Shown here piece after piece: positions 1 to 8,055 of a DNA stretch of 64,000 nt. The stretch is from NCBI GenBank assembly GCA_964420985.1, contig CAYQUT010000009.1, positions 1 through 64,000 on the forward strand. Reading direction: 5' to 3'. The notes beneath the pieces are model-generated. The model was not told where the DNA came from and did no database searches. It saw only the letters and a list, made by a program, of their open reading frames with translations. Origin of the DNA: CAMCTV01 sp964420985 (lineage in GTDB: Bacteria > Bacteroidota > Bacteroidia > Flavobacteriales_D > Sanyastnellaceae). The first letter of the stretch is position 1, and each line of letters opens with the position of its first letter. The translations under genes were made by a program, and so were the position numbers.

Positions 1-838
1 ACATTTTTTCTCCATTTTGTCCTTTTTTTTGTAAACCTATTTTAGGACGAGACATTTGTAGTTGTCCTAAATCTTGATGCGTTAGCTTCATTGTTTTGAT
101 TTCTATCAAAACAAAACATTGTAAAATCCTATTGAAGAATACAAGGTCAATAAAAAACTCATCTCCCTCTACATGGATTCGCTTTTGTCTTGCTACAAAG
201 GCAAATCCATTCCCCAATTCCAGAATAAAATCATGCAAATGGCTAATAATCGCATTCTCCAAATCTTTTTCATAATAGGATGTTTCTCGTTTTAGACCTA
301 AAAATTCTAAAACGATGGGATCTTTGATGATTTCTTTGGCATCCACAGGAAGTTTTTCATCCCGAGCTACGGCCAAAACGGAATGTATATCATTACTCAG
401 CAATAGCCTTTCAAAAAGTTGACTATTCACTTGACGTTCTAATTGACGAGCAGTCCAATTGTTTTTATCTGCTTCCGCGATATAGAATTCTCTTTTATCA
501 GAATGGTCAATTCGCATTAGTGTACGATAATGGGTCCAACTAAATTGCGAACGCAGTGCGCTCGTATTTGGGAATGTCCTATAAAATTGCCTATTCAATT
601 CTAATTGTCGAATCGAAAATCCTGTTCCAAATTGAGGTTGGAATTCCTCGGAGATAGATTTGATCAAAAAGCTTCCATAATCCGCACGTGCTTTTCTTTG
701 CTGTTCTTCTTCAAAAATTACTTTTCCGATTTGCCAATACATAAGTACTCGCTCTCTGTCAATGGAACGGATGGCTTTAACTTGGGCGGACTTTATTATT
801 TCGAGAATTTCATTGATCAAGGTTTTATTGAGTTTCAT
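1..838 (-). CDS. DUF1016 / PDDEXK nuclease family protein, C-terminus replaced, runs off the left edge
   Basis: The reverse strand is open from an ATG at 838 to the window edge (279 codons). It reads as a DUF1016 (YhcG-like) protein: an N-terminal domain with RIDHSDKREFYIAEA and NNWTARQLERQVNSQLFERL, then a PDDEXK-type nuclease core with DEFFIDLVFFN and CFVLIEIKT, giving the D...ExK residues. After residue 262 (LTHQDLGQLQM) the expected family sequence, which normally continues YVNYYDR and onward, stops. An unrelated lysine-rich tail (SRPKIGLQKKGQNGEK) follows from about position 52. The gene therefore looks broken by an insertion or rearrangement at the edge. Family members are putative nucleases often found in accessory regions; their substrate is not firmly established. 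Confidence 0.75.
   Translation of the reverse strand, partial: MKLNKTLINEILEIIKSAQVKAIRSIDRERVLMYWQIGKVIFEEEQQRKARADYGSFLIKSISEEFQPQFGTGFSIRQLELNRQFYRTFPNTSALRSQFSWTHYRTLMRIDHSDKREFYIAEADKNNWTARQLERQVNSQLFERLLLSNDIHSVLAVARDEKLPVDAKEIIKDPIVLEFLGLKRETSYYEKDLENAIISHLHDFILELGNGFAFVARQKRIHVEGDEFFIDLVFFNRILQCFVLIEIKTMKLTHQDLGQLQMSRPKIGLQKKGQNGEKM
33..47. repeat. Putative mobile-element end inside the DUF1016 gene (AAACCTATTTT motif, copy 1)
   Basis: The coding similarity to DUF1016 ends here. Read on the reverse strand the sequence is TCCTAAAATAGGTTT, followed by a GGAG-like site and an ATG at position 4 that reads out of the window. The core AACCTATTTT recurs at 1244-1253 and 1314-1323 in the same orientation. 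From memory this resembles insertion sequence ends in Bacteroidota, possibly IS3-like, but no transposase lies inside the window. Confidence 0.35.
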
Positions 839-1035
839 TTTCGATTTGATTTAATTTAATTGGATGTATAATTGGAATAGTTACACGATCTATTTCAAGG
901 GATCTGCGTTTGAACAATGGTGGGTTGGATGGAGAGTCAGAGATGTTTTTTCATGATTTTAAAGTGCTTTTTTTAAAGTGCAAATCTCCCTCTAGGAATT
1001 AGATTTTACAACCTATAAATTATGCAGGTTTATGC

Positions 1036-1260
1036 AGACGAGGTGATCACGCGGTGTGGGTGATAGCCATACCCCGGATAGCAGTGGAAAGCCCGCAGGG
1101 TGCGCAGCACCCGAGGACTTGGAACGGATAGCCGGATTAGGTCCGAAAAAGACCACCCCGTCTCGTTTCAGCCTAGCCACCCCACTCCTCCTTCCGAATA
1201 GCGATGCTTCATTATCGGGACCGCTTTGCGTTAGGACGGGTCAAACCTATTTTGGATAAT
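1036..1260. repeat. GC-rich structured element, probable repeat or non-coding RNA
   Basis: This block is visibly richer in G and C than its AT-rich surroundings. Arms 1036-1048 (AGACGAGGTGATC) and 1151-1163 (GACCACCCCGTCT) can pair at 11 of 13 positions. Inside them lie a perfect hairpin GGGTGC-GCA-GCACCC (1098-1112) and a GGAC/GTCC pairing (1115-1118 with 1141-1144). Segments such as ATAGCAGTGGAAAGCCCG look familiar to me from intergenic repeats in other Bacteroidota genomes; that is recollection, not a search result. Confidence 0.45.
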
Positions 1261-1323
1261 TTATTAAATGTAAATTTGTATCAGGACAATCACAAAAAAT
1301 ACGGTTAAACGGTAACCTATTTT
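1244..1323. repeat. AACCTATTTT motif, copies 2 and 3
   Basis: AACCTATTTT is present at 1244-1253 and 1314-1323, in the same orientation as the copy at 34-43. A GGGTCAA heptamer lies beside each of these two copies (1238-1244 and 1331-1337). TAGGACG occurs near the first copy (43-49) and just before the second (1232-1238). The arrangement fits remnants of mobile-element ends, or a duplicated target, on both sides of the DUF1016 unit. Confidence 0.35.
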
Positions 1324-1369
1324 TTAATACGGGTCAATAAATTGTTTCAATTCATCCGATATTTAAAAA

Positions 1370-2104
1370 ATGAAAAGCTCTGTTGACCATTATCTTTTTG
1401 AGATCCGAAAAGCACTGCTAAGTATCGCAACAGAAGAAAAAAAGCAATCGATAGCTTATTTCTTCAAACATGAAATCCAATGTTTGGGCGTGAGTAGTCC
1501 CCAAACACAACAGATAGGCAAGCGTATTATCCAGGAATTAAAGGAAAAAGACAAGGCTTTTGTGTATGCACTTGCTGAAAAACTTTTTCAAACTGGGTTC
1601 ATTGAAGAAGCGCTTTTGGCTGCTCAATTGGTTTACAACCAAAAGCAAAAATTTGAATCAAAGGACTTTTATCTTTTCGAGAAATGGATTGCTGCTTATG
1701 TCAACAATTGGGCTGTTTGTGATACGTTCTGCAATCAAACCATCGGCACATTCATCATGAATTTTCCAAACTTTGTTCAACAGGTCAAGCAATGGGCATT
1801 GAGTCCCAATTTGTGGATGCGGCGCGCTGCTGCGGTTTCATTTATTTATCCAGCCAAGAAGGAATTGTACATTGAAGAACAGTTGGAAATTGCCCTTTTA
1901 CTTTTAGAAGACCAAGAAGACATGGTTCAAAAAGGATACGGTTGGATGTTGAAAGTTTTAAGTCAACGACAAACATTGCTCGTCTTTGATTTTATTGAGC
2001 GATACAAACCCAGAATGCCCCGAACTGCATTGCGCTATGCCATTGAAAAAATGCCAAAAAACTTGAGGGAGCAAGCCATGAAAAAGTCCTTTCCTTTATC
2101 TTAG
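1370..2104 (+). CDS. DNA alkylation repair protein, AlkD-like DNA glycosylase
   Basis: A 244-residue all-helical protein of the AlkD/ALK-repeat family, which removes positively charged alkylated bases such as 7-methylguanine and 3-methyladenine without base flipping. The key AlkD residues appear to be kept: W114 and D118 in NNWAVCD, R151/R152 in LWMRRAA, and W192 in YGWMLK. The motif MPRTALRYAIEKMP near the C-terminus is also typical. The length matches the family. It is followed seven bases later by a small secreted protein gene, so the two may be cotranscribed, although no functional link is evident. No TAnnTTTG promoter was recognised upstream. Confidence 0.88.
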   Translation: MKSSVDHYLFEIRKALLSIATEEKKQSIAYFFKHEIQCLGVSSPQTQQIGKRIIQELKEKDKAFVYALAEKLFQTGFIEEALLAAQLVYNQKQKFESKDFYLFEKWIAAYVNNWAVCDTFCNQTIGTFIMNFPNFVQQVKQWALSPNLWMRRAAAVSFIYPAKKELYIEEQLEIALLLLEDQEDMVQKGYGWMLKVLSQRQTLLVFDFIERYKPRMPRTALRYAIEKMPKNLREQAMKKSFPLS

Positions 2105-2111
2105 TAGCGAA

Positions 2112-2549
2112 ATGCGGGCTCTATTCATTTTTTCCATTGTTATGTGCTGTTCCCACTTATGTGTGGCGCAAAAAAATCCGCAGGAACCTGTTCATTTGTG
2201 GTTAAGTCAATTGGATAGTTTACTGGTTTTATCAGATGACCAGAAAGTAAAGCTTGAAGGAGTTTTTTTGTTTTACGAAATGGAAAGAACCTCCATTGAA
2301 TTGTCGATTTTACAATTGAGTGATACTCCGATGGATCCTGCGGAATGGGAGATCAAAGACAATGCGCTAAGGATGAGAAGAAAAAACATCAACAAAGAGC
2401 GAGAAGAAAAGATTTTGGCGGAATTGAATGAGCGTCAACAGAACATTTATATCAATTCCATAGCTCCCAATAAACCCCAAGTGCTTCACATGGGATTAAA
2501 ACATGATAAAATAAATTGTACAATATGCGTAAAGCCATCCACACCCTAA
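2112..2549 (+). CDS. Small secreted protein of unknown function with a C-terminal HxxxxCxxC motif
   Basis: I do not recognise a named family for this 145-residue protein. It starts with a signal peptide (MRALFIFSIVMCCSHLCVA, cleavage near residue 19). The middle is charged and probably helical, with LSDDQKVKLEG near residues 40-50 and a Lys/Arg/Glu-rich stretch at 86-105, loosely like periplasmic Spy/CpxP-type helical proteins. The end is distinctive: VLHMGLKHDKINCTICVKP, with H131, C136 and C139, which could bind a metal or form a disulfide. Its last 25 bases overlap the start of the GH92 gene, so translation of the two is probably coupled. Confidence 0.6.
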   Translation: MRALFIFSIVMCCSHLCVAQKNPQEPVHLWLSQLDSLLVLSDDQKVKLEGVFLFYEMERTSIELSILQLSDTPMDPAEWEIKDNALRMRRKNINKEREEKILAELNERQQNIYINSIAPNKPQVLHMGLKHDKINCTICVKPSTP

Positions 2550-5422
2550 TTCTTATTTCCATAACCCGTTGTCTTTTTGCACAACCCGGTGCAAATTTTG
2601 AGATTCAACAAAGGATTGAAGAAACAGAACGTCTACTGCGTGTCTCACAACCCTTTGGTAAATGCAAAATGGTGAATCCATTTATTGGAACTGGTGGTCA
2701 TGGTCACACCTATCCTGGTGCTACTGCTCCTTTTGGCTTGGTACAATTGAGTCCTGATACCCGAATAGATGGTTGGGATGGATGTGGTGGATACCATTAC
2801 ACGGATTCCGTTGTTTATGGGTTCTCACACACCCATTTGCAGGGAACCGGAATTAGTGATTACGGAGACATCCTTTTTACCCCCAGTATTGGCGAGCACC
2901 GAAAAAGTGTCAAGTGGTTGGACGCCTTGGCACAAGGGTTCAGTCATCAAAATGAATTGGCTATACCAGGATATTACAGTGTTGTCCTCAATGAAAGTCA
3001 AATCAAAGTGGAGTTAACAGCAACGCAACGCACAGGTGTGCACCGTTATACTTTCCCCAAAGGAAAAGACGCTCAGCTATTTGTGAACATGGCCTACCGA
3101 GATGATTTGAAATATTACGATTTGCAAACCATCGGAGATACTGTATTGTGCGGATACAGAGTATCTAAGGGATGGGCAGACGAACAACATACATATTTCT
3201 ATGCTGTCTTTAGTCAACCCATCAAAGGATTGGATCAATTGAGTGAAATGACCTCAGAAATGATTGGGAATGATCGAAAGGACATCATCGAAATGATCCA
3301 AACATTTAGATTGGATTTTGGAAATATTGAACAACTTGAAATTCGGGTAGGTATAAGCGGAACAGATGTGGAAGGTGCCAAAAGAAATCTATATGCTGAA
3401 TCCGGGCATTTAAGTTTTGAGGCTGTTGCATTAAAAACCAAATTGCTGTGGAGTGAAAAAATGGAAAAAGCCCCATTTCCTGAAGGGATTAACAATCCTT
3501 CTAACGAAATGCTGACCAATTACTACACGGCTCTTTATCATTGTTATACCGTGCCCAACGTTTGGAATGATGTGGATGGAAGATTCAGAGGGGAGGACAA
3601 AAAAATCCATCAATCCCAGTCTTATAACCGATATACCGTTTTTTCACTTTGGGACACTTTTAGGGCGTATCACCCATTGATGACCGTATTGGAGCCGGAG
3701 GTAACATTGGACTGGATCAAAACGTTTTTGGCCATTTACGAGGAACGCGGAGAGTTACCCATGTGGGAGCTTGCAGGCAATGAAACCTATTGTATGATTG
3801 GTGCTCACTCTATCTCTGTCATATTGGATGCCTATGCCAATGGCATTCGAAATTTCAATTCGGAATTGGCCTTAAAGGCCATGATGGATGCGCTCAATGG
3901 ACCTGAATTAGAGAAGAAAAGATTCAAGGAAATGGGATTTGTTCCTGCTGATGAGTTCAGTGAGTCTGTTTCCAAAACCTTGGAATATTGTTTCAATGCT
4001 TATTGCATCGCTCAATTTGAGTTTCTCTTGAATAGAAACACGGAGAGTCCTATTTATAAGGAGTACATGACCTATGCTCAAAATTGGAAAAATATTTTTG
4101 ATCCAGAGACGCACTTCATGCGCCCCCGACGCAATGGAGGATTTATTCCTTCTTTTGATCCTTATCAAGTAGATTTCAATTTCACAGAGGCCAATGCCTA
4201 TCAGTATGCCTTGTTTGTGCCCCATGATATTGAAACCTTGATTCAATATCACGGAGGAAAAGATTCCTTTGGTCAATTTTTAATGGGCATCTTCACTGCC
4301 AAGGCACAAACCACGGGTAGAGAACAAGCTGACATTACTGGTTTGATTGGGCAATACGCACATGGCAACGAGCCATCTCATCATTATGCTTATTTATTTC
4401 CTTACGCTGGCGAACAATATGAAAAAGCAGGAAGAACTTTTTTAAAGCAAATCATCGAACATTTATATTCTCCCCAACCAGATGGTTTGTGCGGCAATGA
4501 AGACTGTGGACAAATGTCTGCTTGGTTGGTCTGTGCCATGAACGGCATCTACAAGCCCGCACCCGGACAAGGCACCAAATGGACAGCATTTTCACCATAT
4601 AGAAATATCATCCGTAGTCAAGCGTTGGATAGCGTTTTAACAACCGTAGCAAATCCATCGCGCATTATGACCACTCAAATTGTTCCATTGCCCATTATTA
4701 AAGGACCGGCATTGAGTTTTACGCAAACAGCACAAATTGAAATTTTGGATGCCATGAATGACGTATCCATCCAAGTAGAAATACTCAACAAAAAAGGAAA
4801 AGTGGTAAAGACATTTTTGTGCGAGGCACCCTTTGAAATTACAGATGCTTGTACGATAAGAGCGCAAGCCAAATCCAAAGGATTAAGTAGCGCCTGGAGC
4901 ACAGCCGTTTTCAATAAAAGAGATCCAAAGAAAAGCATTACCCAAATTGCACCATATGACAACCAGTACACAGGCGGAGGTAGAGATGCATTGATTGATG
5001 GCGCCTTTGGAGGAAAGGATTTCAGAACAGGAGGCTGGCAAGGTTACTATGGAATTCCATTGAAAGTTACCGTGGATTTAGGAAGCAAAAGTCGCTTGGT
5101 GAAATCCATTGACTTGAGTGTGTTTCAAGATATTAAAACTTGGATATGGTATCCTAAGATGGTTCATTTTACTGCTATTCTCGATAACGGAGAACGAATA
5201 AATTTGGGGGATGTTTCTTGCACAGATCAGCAAGATGTATACGGTGGAATGCAACGTCTAATTCATTGTGATGTTAAAGACAAGATGTACATCAAGGCCA
5301 TCGAAATTGAGGCTGAGAATGCATTTGATGTCATCCCCAGCTGGCATTTAGGTCAAGGTGGAAAATCTTGGATTTTTGCAGATGAGATTGTGATTGATTA
5401 TGCTGATGATAGAGAAAAATGA
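2525..5422 (+). CDS. Secreted GH92 family alpha-mannosidase with C-terminal galactose-binding-like domain
   Basis: About 965 residues with a signal peptide (MRKAIHTLILISITRCLFA). GH92 enzymes are calcium-dependent exo-alpha-mannosidases that trim mannose from glycans. Family signatures are NPFIGTGGHGHTYPGATAPFG, GFSHTHLQGTG, FSLWDTFRAYHPL, GNEPSHHYAYLFPY with the probable catalytic acid Glu, and GLCGNEDCGQMSAW. Beyond the usual catalytic part, the last 150 or so residues (from QIAPYDNQYTGGGRDALIDG) look like an F5/8 type C carbohydrate-binding domain. I chose the ATG at 2525 over an in-frame TTG at 2516 because it gives a clean signal peptide. It overlaps the upstream gene by 25 bases and the next gene by 4 (ATGA). 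Confidence 0.92.
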   Translation: MRKAIHTLILISITRCLFAQPGANFEIQQRIEETERLLRVSQPFGKCKMVNPFIGTGGHGHTYPGATAPFGLVQLSPDTRIDGWDGCGGYHYTDSVVYGFSHTHLQGTGISDYGDILFTPSIGEHRKSVKWLDALAQGFSHQNELAIPGYYSVVLNESQIKVELTATQRTGVHRYTFPKGKDAQLFVNMAYRDDLKYYDLQTIGDTVLCGYRVSKGWADEQHTYFYAVFSQPIKGLDQLSEMTSEMIGNDRKDIIEMIQTFRLDFGNIEQLEIRVGISGTDVEGAKRNLYAESGHLSFEAVALKTKLLWSEKMEKAPFPEGINNPSNEMLTNYYTALYHCYTVPNVWNDVDGRFRGEDKKIHQSQSYNRYTVFSLWDTFRAYHPLMTVLEPEVTLDWIKTFLAIYEERGELPMWELAGNETYCMIGAHSISVILDAYANGIRNFNSELALKAMMDALNGPELEKKRFKEMGFVPADEFSESVSKTLEYCFNAYCIAQFEFLLNRNTESPIYKEYMTYAQNWKNIFDPETHFMRPRRNGGFIPSFDPYQVDFNFTEANAYQYALFVPHDIETLIQYHGGKDSFGQFLMGIFTAKAQTTGREQADITGLIGQYAHGNEPSHHYAYLFPYAGEQYEKAGRTFLKQIIEHLYSPQPDGLCGNEDCGQMSAWLVCAMNGIYKPAPGQGTKWTAFSPYRNIIRSQALDSVLTTVANPSRIMTTQIVPLPIIKGPALSFTQTAQIEILDAMNDVSIQVEILNKKGKVVKTFLCEAPFEITDACTIRAQAKSKGLSSAWSTAVFNKRDPKKSITQIAPYDNQYTGGGRDALIDGAFGGKDFRTGGWQGYYGIPLKVTVDLGSKSRLVKSIDLSVFQDIKTWIWYPKMVHFTAILDNGERINLGDVSCTDQQDVYGGMQRLIHCDVKDKMYIKAIEIEAENAFDVIPSWHLGQGGKSWIFADEIVIDYADDREK

Positions 5423-6603
5423 GCCAAGTATTATTTGATTTACATCTCGCGCAAACTACCCCGTACCCTCTTGGTATTACCATAGAGCGTGCCGAAGGAA
5501 TTTATCTCTACGGTCCCAATGAGGAGCGATACATTGATTTTGTCTCTGGTATTGGGGTAAATAATTTGGGACATGGTCAGCCGGAAATTCTAGCTGCTAT
5601 TCATGAACAGGTGGATCGGCATCTCCATGCCATGGTTTATGGGGAGTACATTCAACGGTCGCAACAATTGGCAGCAGAGACTTTGGTTTCGATGTTGCCC
5701 GATTCATTGAATTGCTGCTACTTTGTCAACAGTGGGGCTGAAGCCATTGAAGCTGCGATGAAGTTGGTAAAACGTGTTACAGGGAGGACTGAGATTATCG
5801 CTTTTAAAGGGGCTTATCATGGCAATACACATGGTGCGATGTCCATTAGTTACAATGAAAAAAAGAAAGGAGCATTTAGACCTTTACTTCCTGATGTTTC
5901 ATTTATTCGATTGAATCATTGGGAAGATTTGTCTTTTATAACAACAAAAACAGCAGGTGTATTTTTAGAAACCATTCAAGGAGATGCAGGAATAAGGATC
6001 CCCAATCCACTGTTCTTAAGTGCGCTGCGGGATCGTTGTACAGAAAAAGGTGCGCTTTTGGTTTTGGACGAGATCCAATGCGGGATGGGAAGAACAGGAA
6101 AAGTATTTGCCTTTGAACATTATAATATCACACCAGATGTTTTGGTTTTGGGCAAGGCATTGGGAGGTGGATTGCCCATTGGATGTGTAGTTAGTGACAA
6201 ACAATATTTACAACAACTCAGTTTCGATCCAGTATTGGGTCACATCAGCACCTTTGCGGGTCATCCTGTAGCTTGTGCCGCCGCAGCCGCGGCATTGCGA
6301 ATTTATCGGGATAGCAATATTGTTGATGAAGTGGAAGAGAAAGGTGCATGGATTGCAGACCAATTGGTGGATCATCCTTTGGTAAAAGAAATCAGAAGAA
6401 AGGGTTTTTATTTTGCCATCGATCTGGAGAATGAACACATTGTGCAACAGGTGGTTGAAAAATGTTTGTCCAAAGGACTCATTACTTTTTGGTTCTTGTC
6501 CTGCCCTTGGTCTTTCCGCATCGCCCCTCCATTGACCATTCAGCCGAAAGAAATGAAGATGTGTTTGGATATTTTAAAATGGGCATTGGATGAGAGTTGT
6601 TGA
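5419..6603 (+). CDS. Class III pyridoxal-phosphate aminotransferase (acetylornithine aminotransferase-like)
   Basis: A 394-residue fold-type I aminotransferase of the class III group. The PLP lysine is K246 in VLGKALGGGLPIG. D217 in LLVLDEIQCGMGRTG contacts the pyridine nitrogen, and FVNSGAEAIEAAMKL (102-116) binds the phosphate. The length and pattern fit acetylornithine, ornithine or 4-aminobutyrate aminotransferases. Substrate cannot be assigned because no arginine genes are nearby. The start codon overlaps the stop of the GH92 gene as ATGA, so translation is coupled despite the lack of an obvious metabolic link. Confidence 0.88.
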   Translation: MSQVLFDLHLAQTTPYPLGITIERAEGIYLYGPNEERYIDFVSGIGVNNLGHGQPEILAAIHEQVDRHLHAMVYGEYIQRSQQLAAETLVSMLPDSLNCCYFVNSGAEAIEAAMKLVKRVTGRTEIIAFKGAYHGNTHGAMSISYNEKKKGAFRPLLPDVSFIRLNHWEDLSFITTKTAGVFLETIQGDAGIRIPNPLFLSALRDRCTEKGALLVLDEIQCGMGRTGKVFAFEHYNITPDVLVLGKALGGGLPIGCVVSDKQYLQQLSFDPVLGHISTFAGHPVACAAAAAALRIYRDSNIVDEVEEKGAWIADQLVDHPLVKEIRRKGFYFAIDLENEHIVQQVVEKCLSKGLITFWFLSCPWSFRIAPPLTIQPKEMKMCLDILKWALDESC

Positions 6604-6635
6604 GAAGATTGCAACAAAAATTCAAAATCACGATT

Positions 6636-6643
6636 TAACTTTG
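6636..6643 (+). promoter_or_regulatory. -7 promoter element TAACTTTG of the DUF3127 gene
   Basis: It matches the Bacteroidota consensus TAnnTTTG exactly. Only four bases (AAAC) separate it from the ATG at 6648, which predicts an almost leaderless mRNA. A TTG at 6609-6611 could serve as the -33 element, although the spacing is somewhat long. Confidence 0.6.
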
Positions 6644-6647
6644 AAAC

Positions 6648-7019
6648 ATGGAATTAAGTGGAAAACTAAAATTGGTATTGAACGAGGAAACCTTTGCCAG
6701 TGGTTTCAATAAGCGTTCATTTGTGATTGCTGTTGAAAGCAACTATCCTTACGATGTATGTTTTGATTTGTTGAAGGACAAAGTGAGAATGATAGATGGT
6801 TTCAATACCGGAGATGAAATCAAAGTGAGTTTTGATATCAAATCCAGAGAGTACAATGGCAAGTGGTTTACCGGTGCTACAGCATGGAGAGTGGAGAAAG
6901 TTGGTGCTGGTATGAGTAGTTCAGCCTCCTCTGGTATGTCCACTCCTCCCCCTCCCGCCCCTATGAGTGCCGATCAATTGGGTCCTGCAGGAATGGAAGA
7001 AGATGACCTTCCTTTTTAA
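6648..7019 (+). CDS. DUF3127 domain protein, single-stranded DNA-binding-like
   Basis: A 123-residue protein. The first 90 residues match DUF3127, a Bacteroidota family predicted to form an OB fold: ELSGKLKLVLNEETFASGF, then FVIAVESNYPYDVCFDLLKDK and GDEIKVSFDIKSREYNGKWF. The tail (residues 90-123) is Gly/Ser/Pro-rich and ends acidic in EEDDLPF, which is the layout of single-stranded DNA-binding proteins, whose acidic tip recruits partners. A role in nucleic acid binding is inferred from this resemblance. The next gene, a WYL regulator, starts 13 bases downstream. Confidence 0.85.
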   Translation: MELSGKLKLVLNEETFASGFNKRSFVIAVESNYPYDVCFDLLKDKVRMIDGFNTGDEIKVSFDIKSREYNGKWFTGATAWRVEKVGAGMSSSASSGMSTPPPPAPMSADQLGPAGMEEDDLPF

Positions 7020-7032
7020 TTGATGTTTCCCA

Positions 7033-8055
7033 ATGCCTGCCAATAAATACGCGCTCATTCGATACAGGGTTATAGACCGCTGTCTAAACAATACAGGGAA
7101 TAATTATCCTTCTCGCGAAAAATTACGTGAGGCATGTGAAGAAGCTCTTTACGGTGCTGGTGCTGGCGCAGTTTCTTTGAGTACCATCGATAAGGATATC
7201 TATGCCATGAAGAATGAAAACGAATTGGGATATTTTGCTCCTATCGCCTTTAGTCGTGAGCATGGCGGATATTATTATACAGAAGAAGGTTTCTCCATTT
7301 CTCAGTTCAATGTTGGAGACGATGAGCTTAGCTCCATTCGTTTTGCGGCAGCCATTCTTGATCAATTCAGAGATGTACCTGTTCTCAATGCATATGGACA
7401 TGCGATTGATAAAATTGTGAGCCGATTGAGTATCTCAGGCCATGATGAAGAAGATCTCAATCAATACATTCAGTTTGAGCACAACATGACCAATCAAGGA
7501 GTTGATCGTCTGATTCCTTTATTGAATTGCATCAAAGAGAAAAGGAAAGTATTCATTGATTACAAAAGTTTTAGGGAAAACAAAACCAAAAATTACGAAG
7601 TCCATCCCAAATTATTGAGGGAATATGACAGTCGTTGGTATTTGATCGGTTATGTGCCCGACCGCAAACTGCATTTGACCTTTGGTTTGGAGCGAATCGT
7701 GGATGCCATTTACACAGAGCAACGAATTGACAGCGATGTTCATTTTGATGCAATGGCCTTTTTTAGATTTAGCATAGGAATTACGGAGACCAAAGGCAAT
7801 ACCAAGGCAGAGAAAATTACATTGCGAATGAAACCCATTCCAGGAAGATTGTTGAAGACCCAGCCTCTGCACAATTCTCAAAAAGTAACCAAAGAAACGG
7901 ACGAGTACATTGAATTTAAATTGGAGGTGTATCCATCCCCTGAGTTGTATGCCAAACTGCTTTCATTTGGTAATGATATTGAAGTAGTAGCACCAGTGAA
8001 AATTAGAAATCAGATGAAGACCATTTTATTGGAAGCCTTGGAACGCTATCAATAA
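7033..8055 (+). CDS. WYL domain transcriptional regulator
   Basis: A 340-residue regulator with an N-terminal winged-helix-like region (residues 1-90, YPSREKLREACEEAL and AVSLSTIDKDIYAM) followed by a WYL domain (about 150-230), including KVFIDYKSF and SRWYLIGYVPDR, which carries the W-Y-L signature. A C-terminal extension (about 255-340) follows. WYL proteins sense small ligands or nucleic acids and often answer DNA damage or phage; what this one senses is unknown. It follows DUF3127 closely and ends immediately against the convergent obg gene with no gap, so no terminator separates them. Confidence 0.85.
   Translation: MPANKYALIRYRVIDRCLNNTGNNYPSREKLREACEEALYGAGAGAVSLSTIDKDIYAMKNENELGYFAPIAFSREHGGYYYTEEGFSISQFNVGDDELSSIRFAAAILDQFRDVPVLNAYGHAIDKIVSRLSISGHDEEDLNQYIQFEHNMTNQGVDRLIPLLNCIKEKRKVFIDYKSFRENKTKNYEVHPKLLREYDSRWYLIGYVPDRKLHLTFGLERIVDAIYTEQRIDSDVHFDAMAFFRFSIGITETKGNTKAEKITLRMKPIPGRLLKTQPLHNSQKVTKETDEYIEFKLEVYPSPELYAKLLSFGNDIEVVAPVKIRNQMKTILLEALERYQ

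Larger units (their letters stand above)
839..1369. other. Intergenic accessory region without a credible gene
   Basis: This 531-base gap is the longest in the window. It holds an AT-rich part (839-1030) with an 11-base direct repeat TTTTAAAGTGC at 957-967 and 971-981 and a doubled TTATGCAG, then the GC-rich structured element at 1036-1260, then an AT-rich stretch carrying further AACCTATTTT copies. A 67-codon open frame at 1056-1259 lies wholly within the GC-rich element and shows no protein-like features. A promoter for the DUF1016 gene would have to lie at 839-900, but I see no clear TAnnTTTG there. Confidence 0.6.

Noticed and set aside
605..859. 84-codon forward open frame
   Set aside because: It lies antisense to the DUF1016 gene, whose reverse-strand translation matches a known family.
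1056..1259. 67-codon open frame in the GC-rich element
   Set aside because: Composition follows the structured repeat; the translation has no protein-like pattern, and the block folds extensively.
7033..8055. WYL regulator as part of a defence island
   Set aside because: WYL proteins can accompany defence genes, but the neighbours here (DUF3127, obg, adk) are housekeeping.
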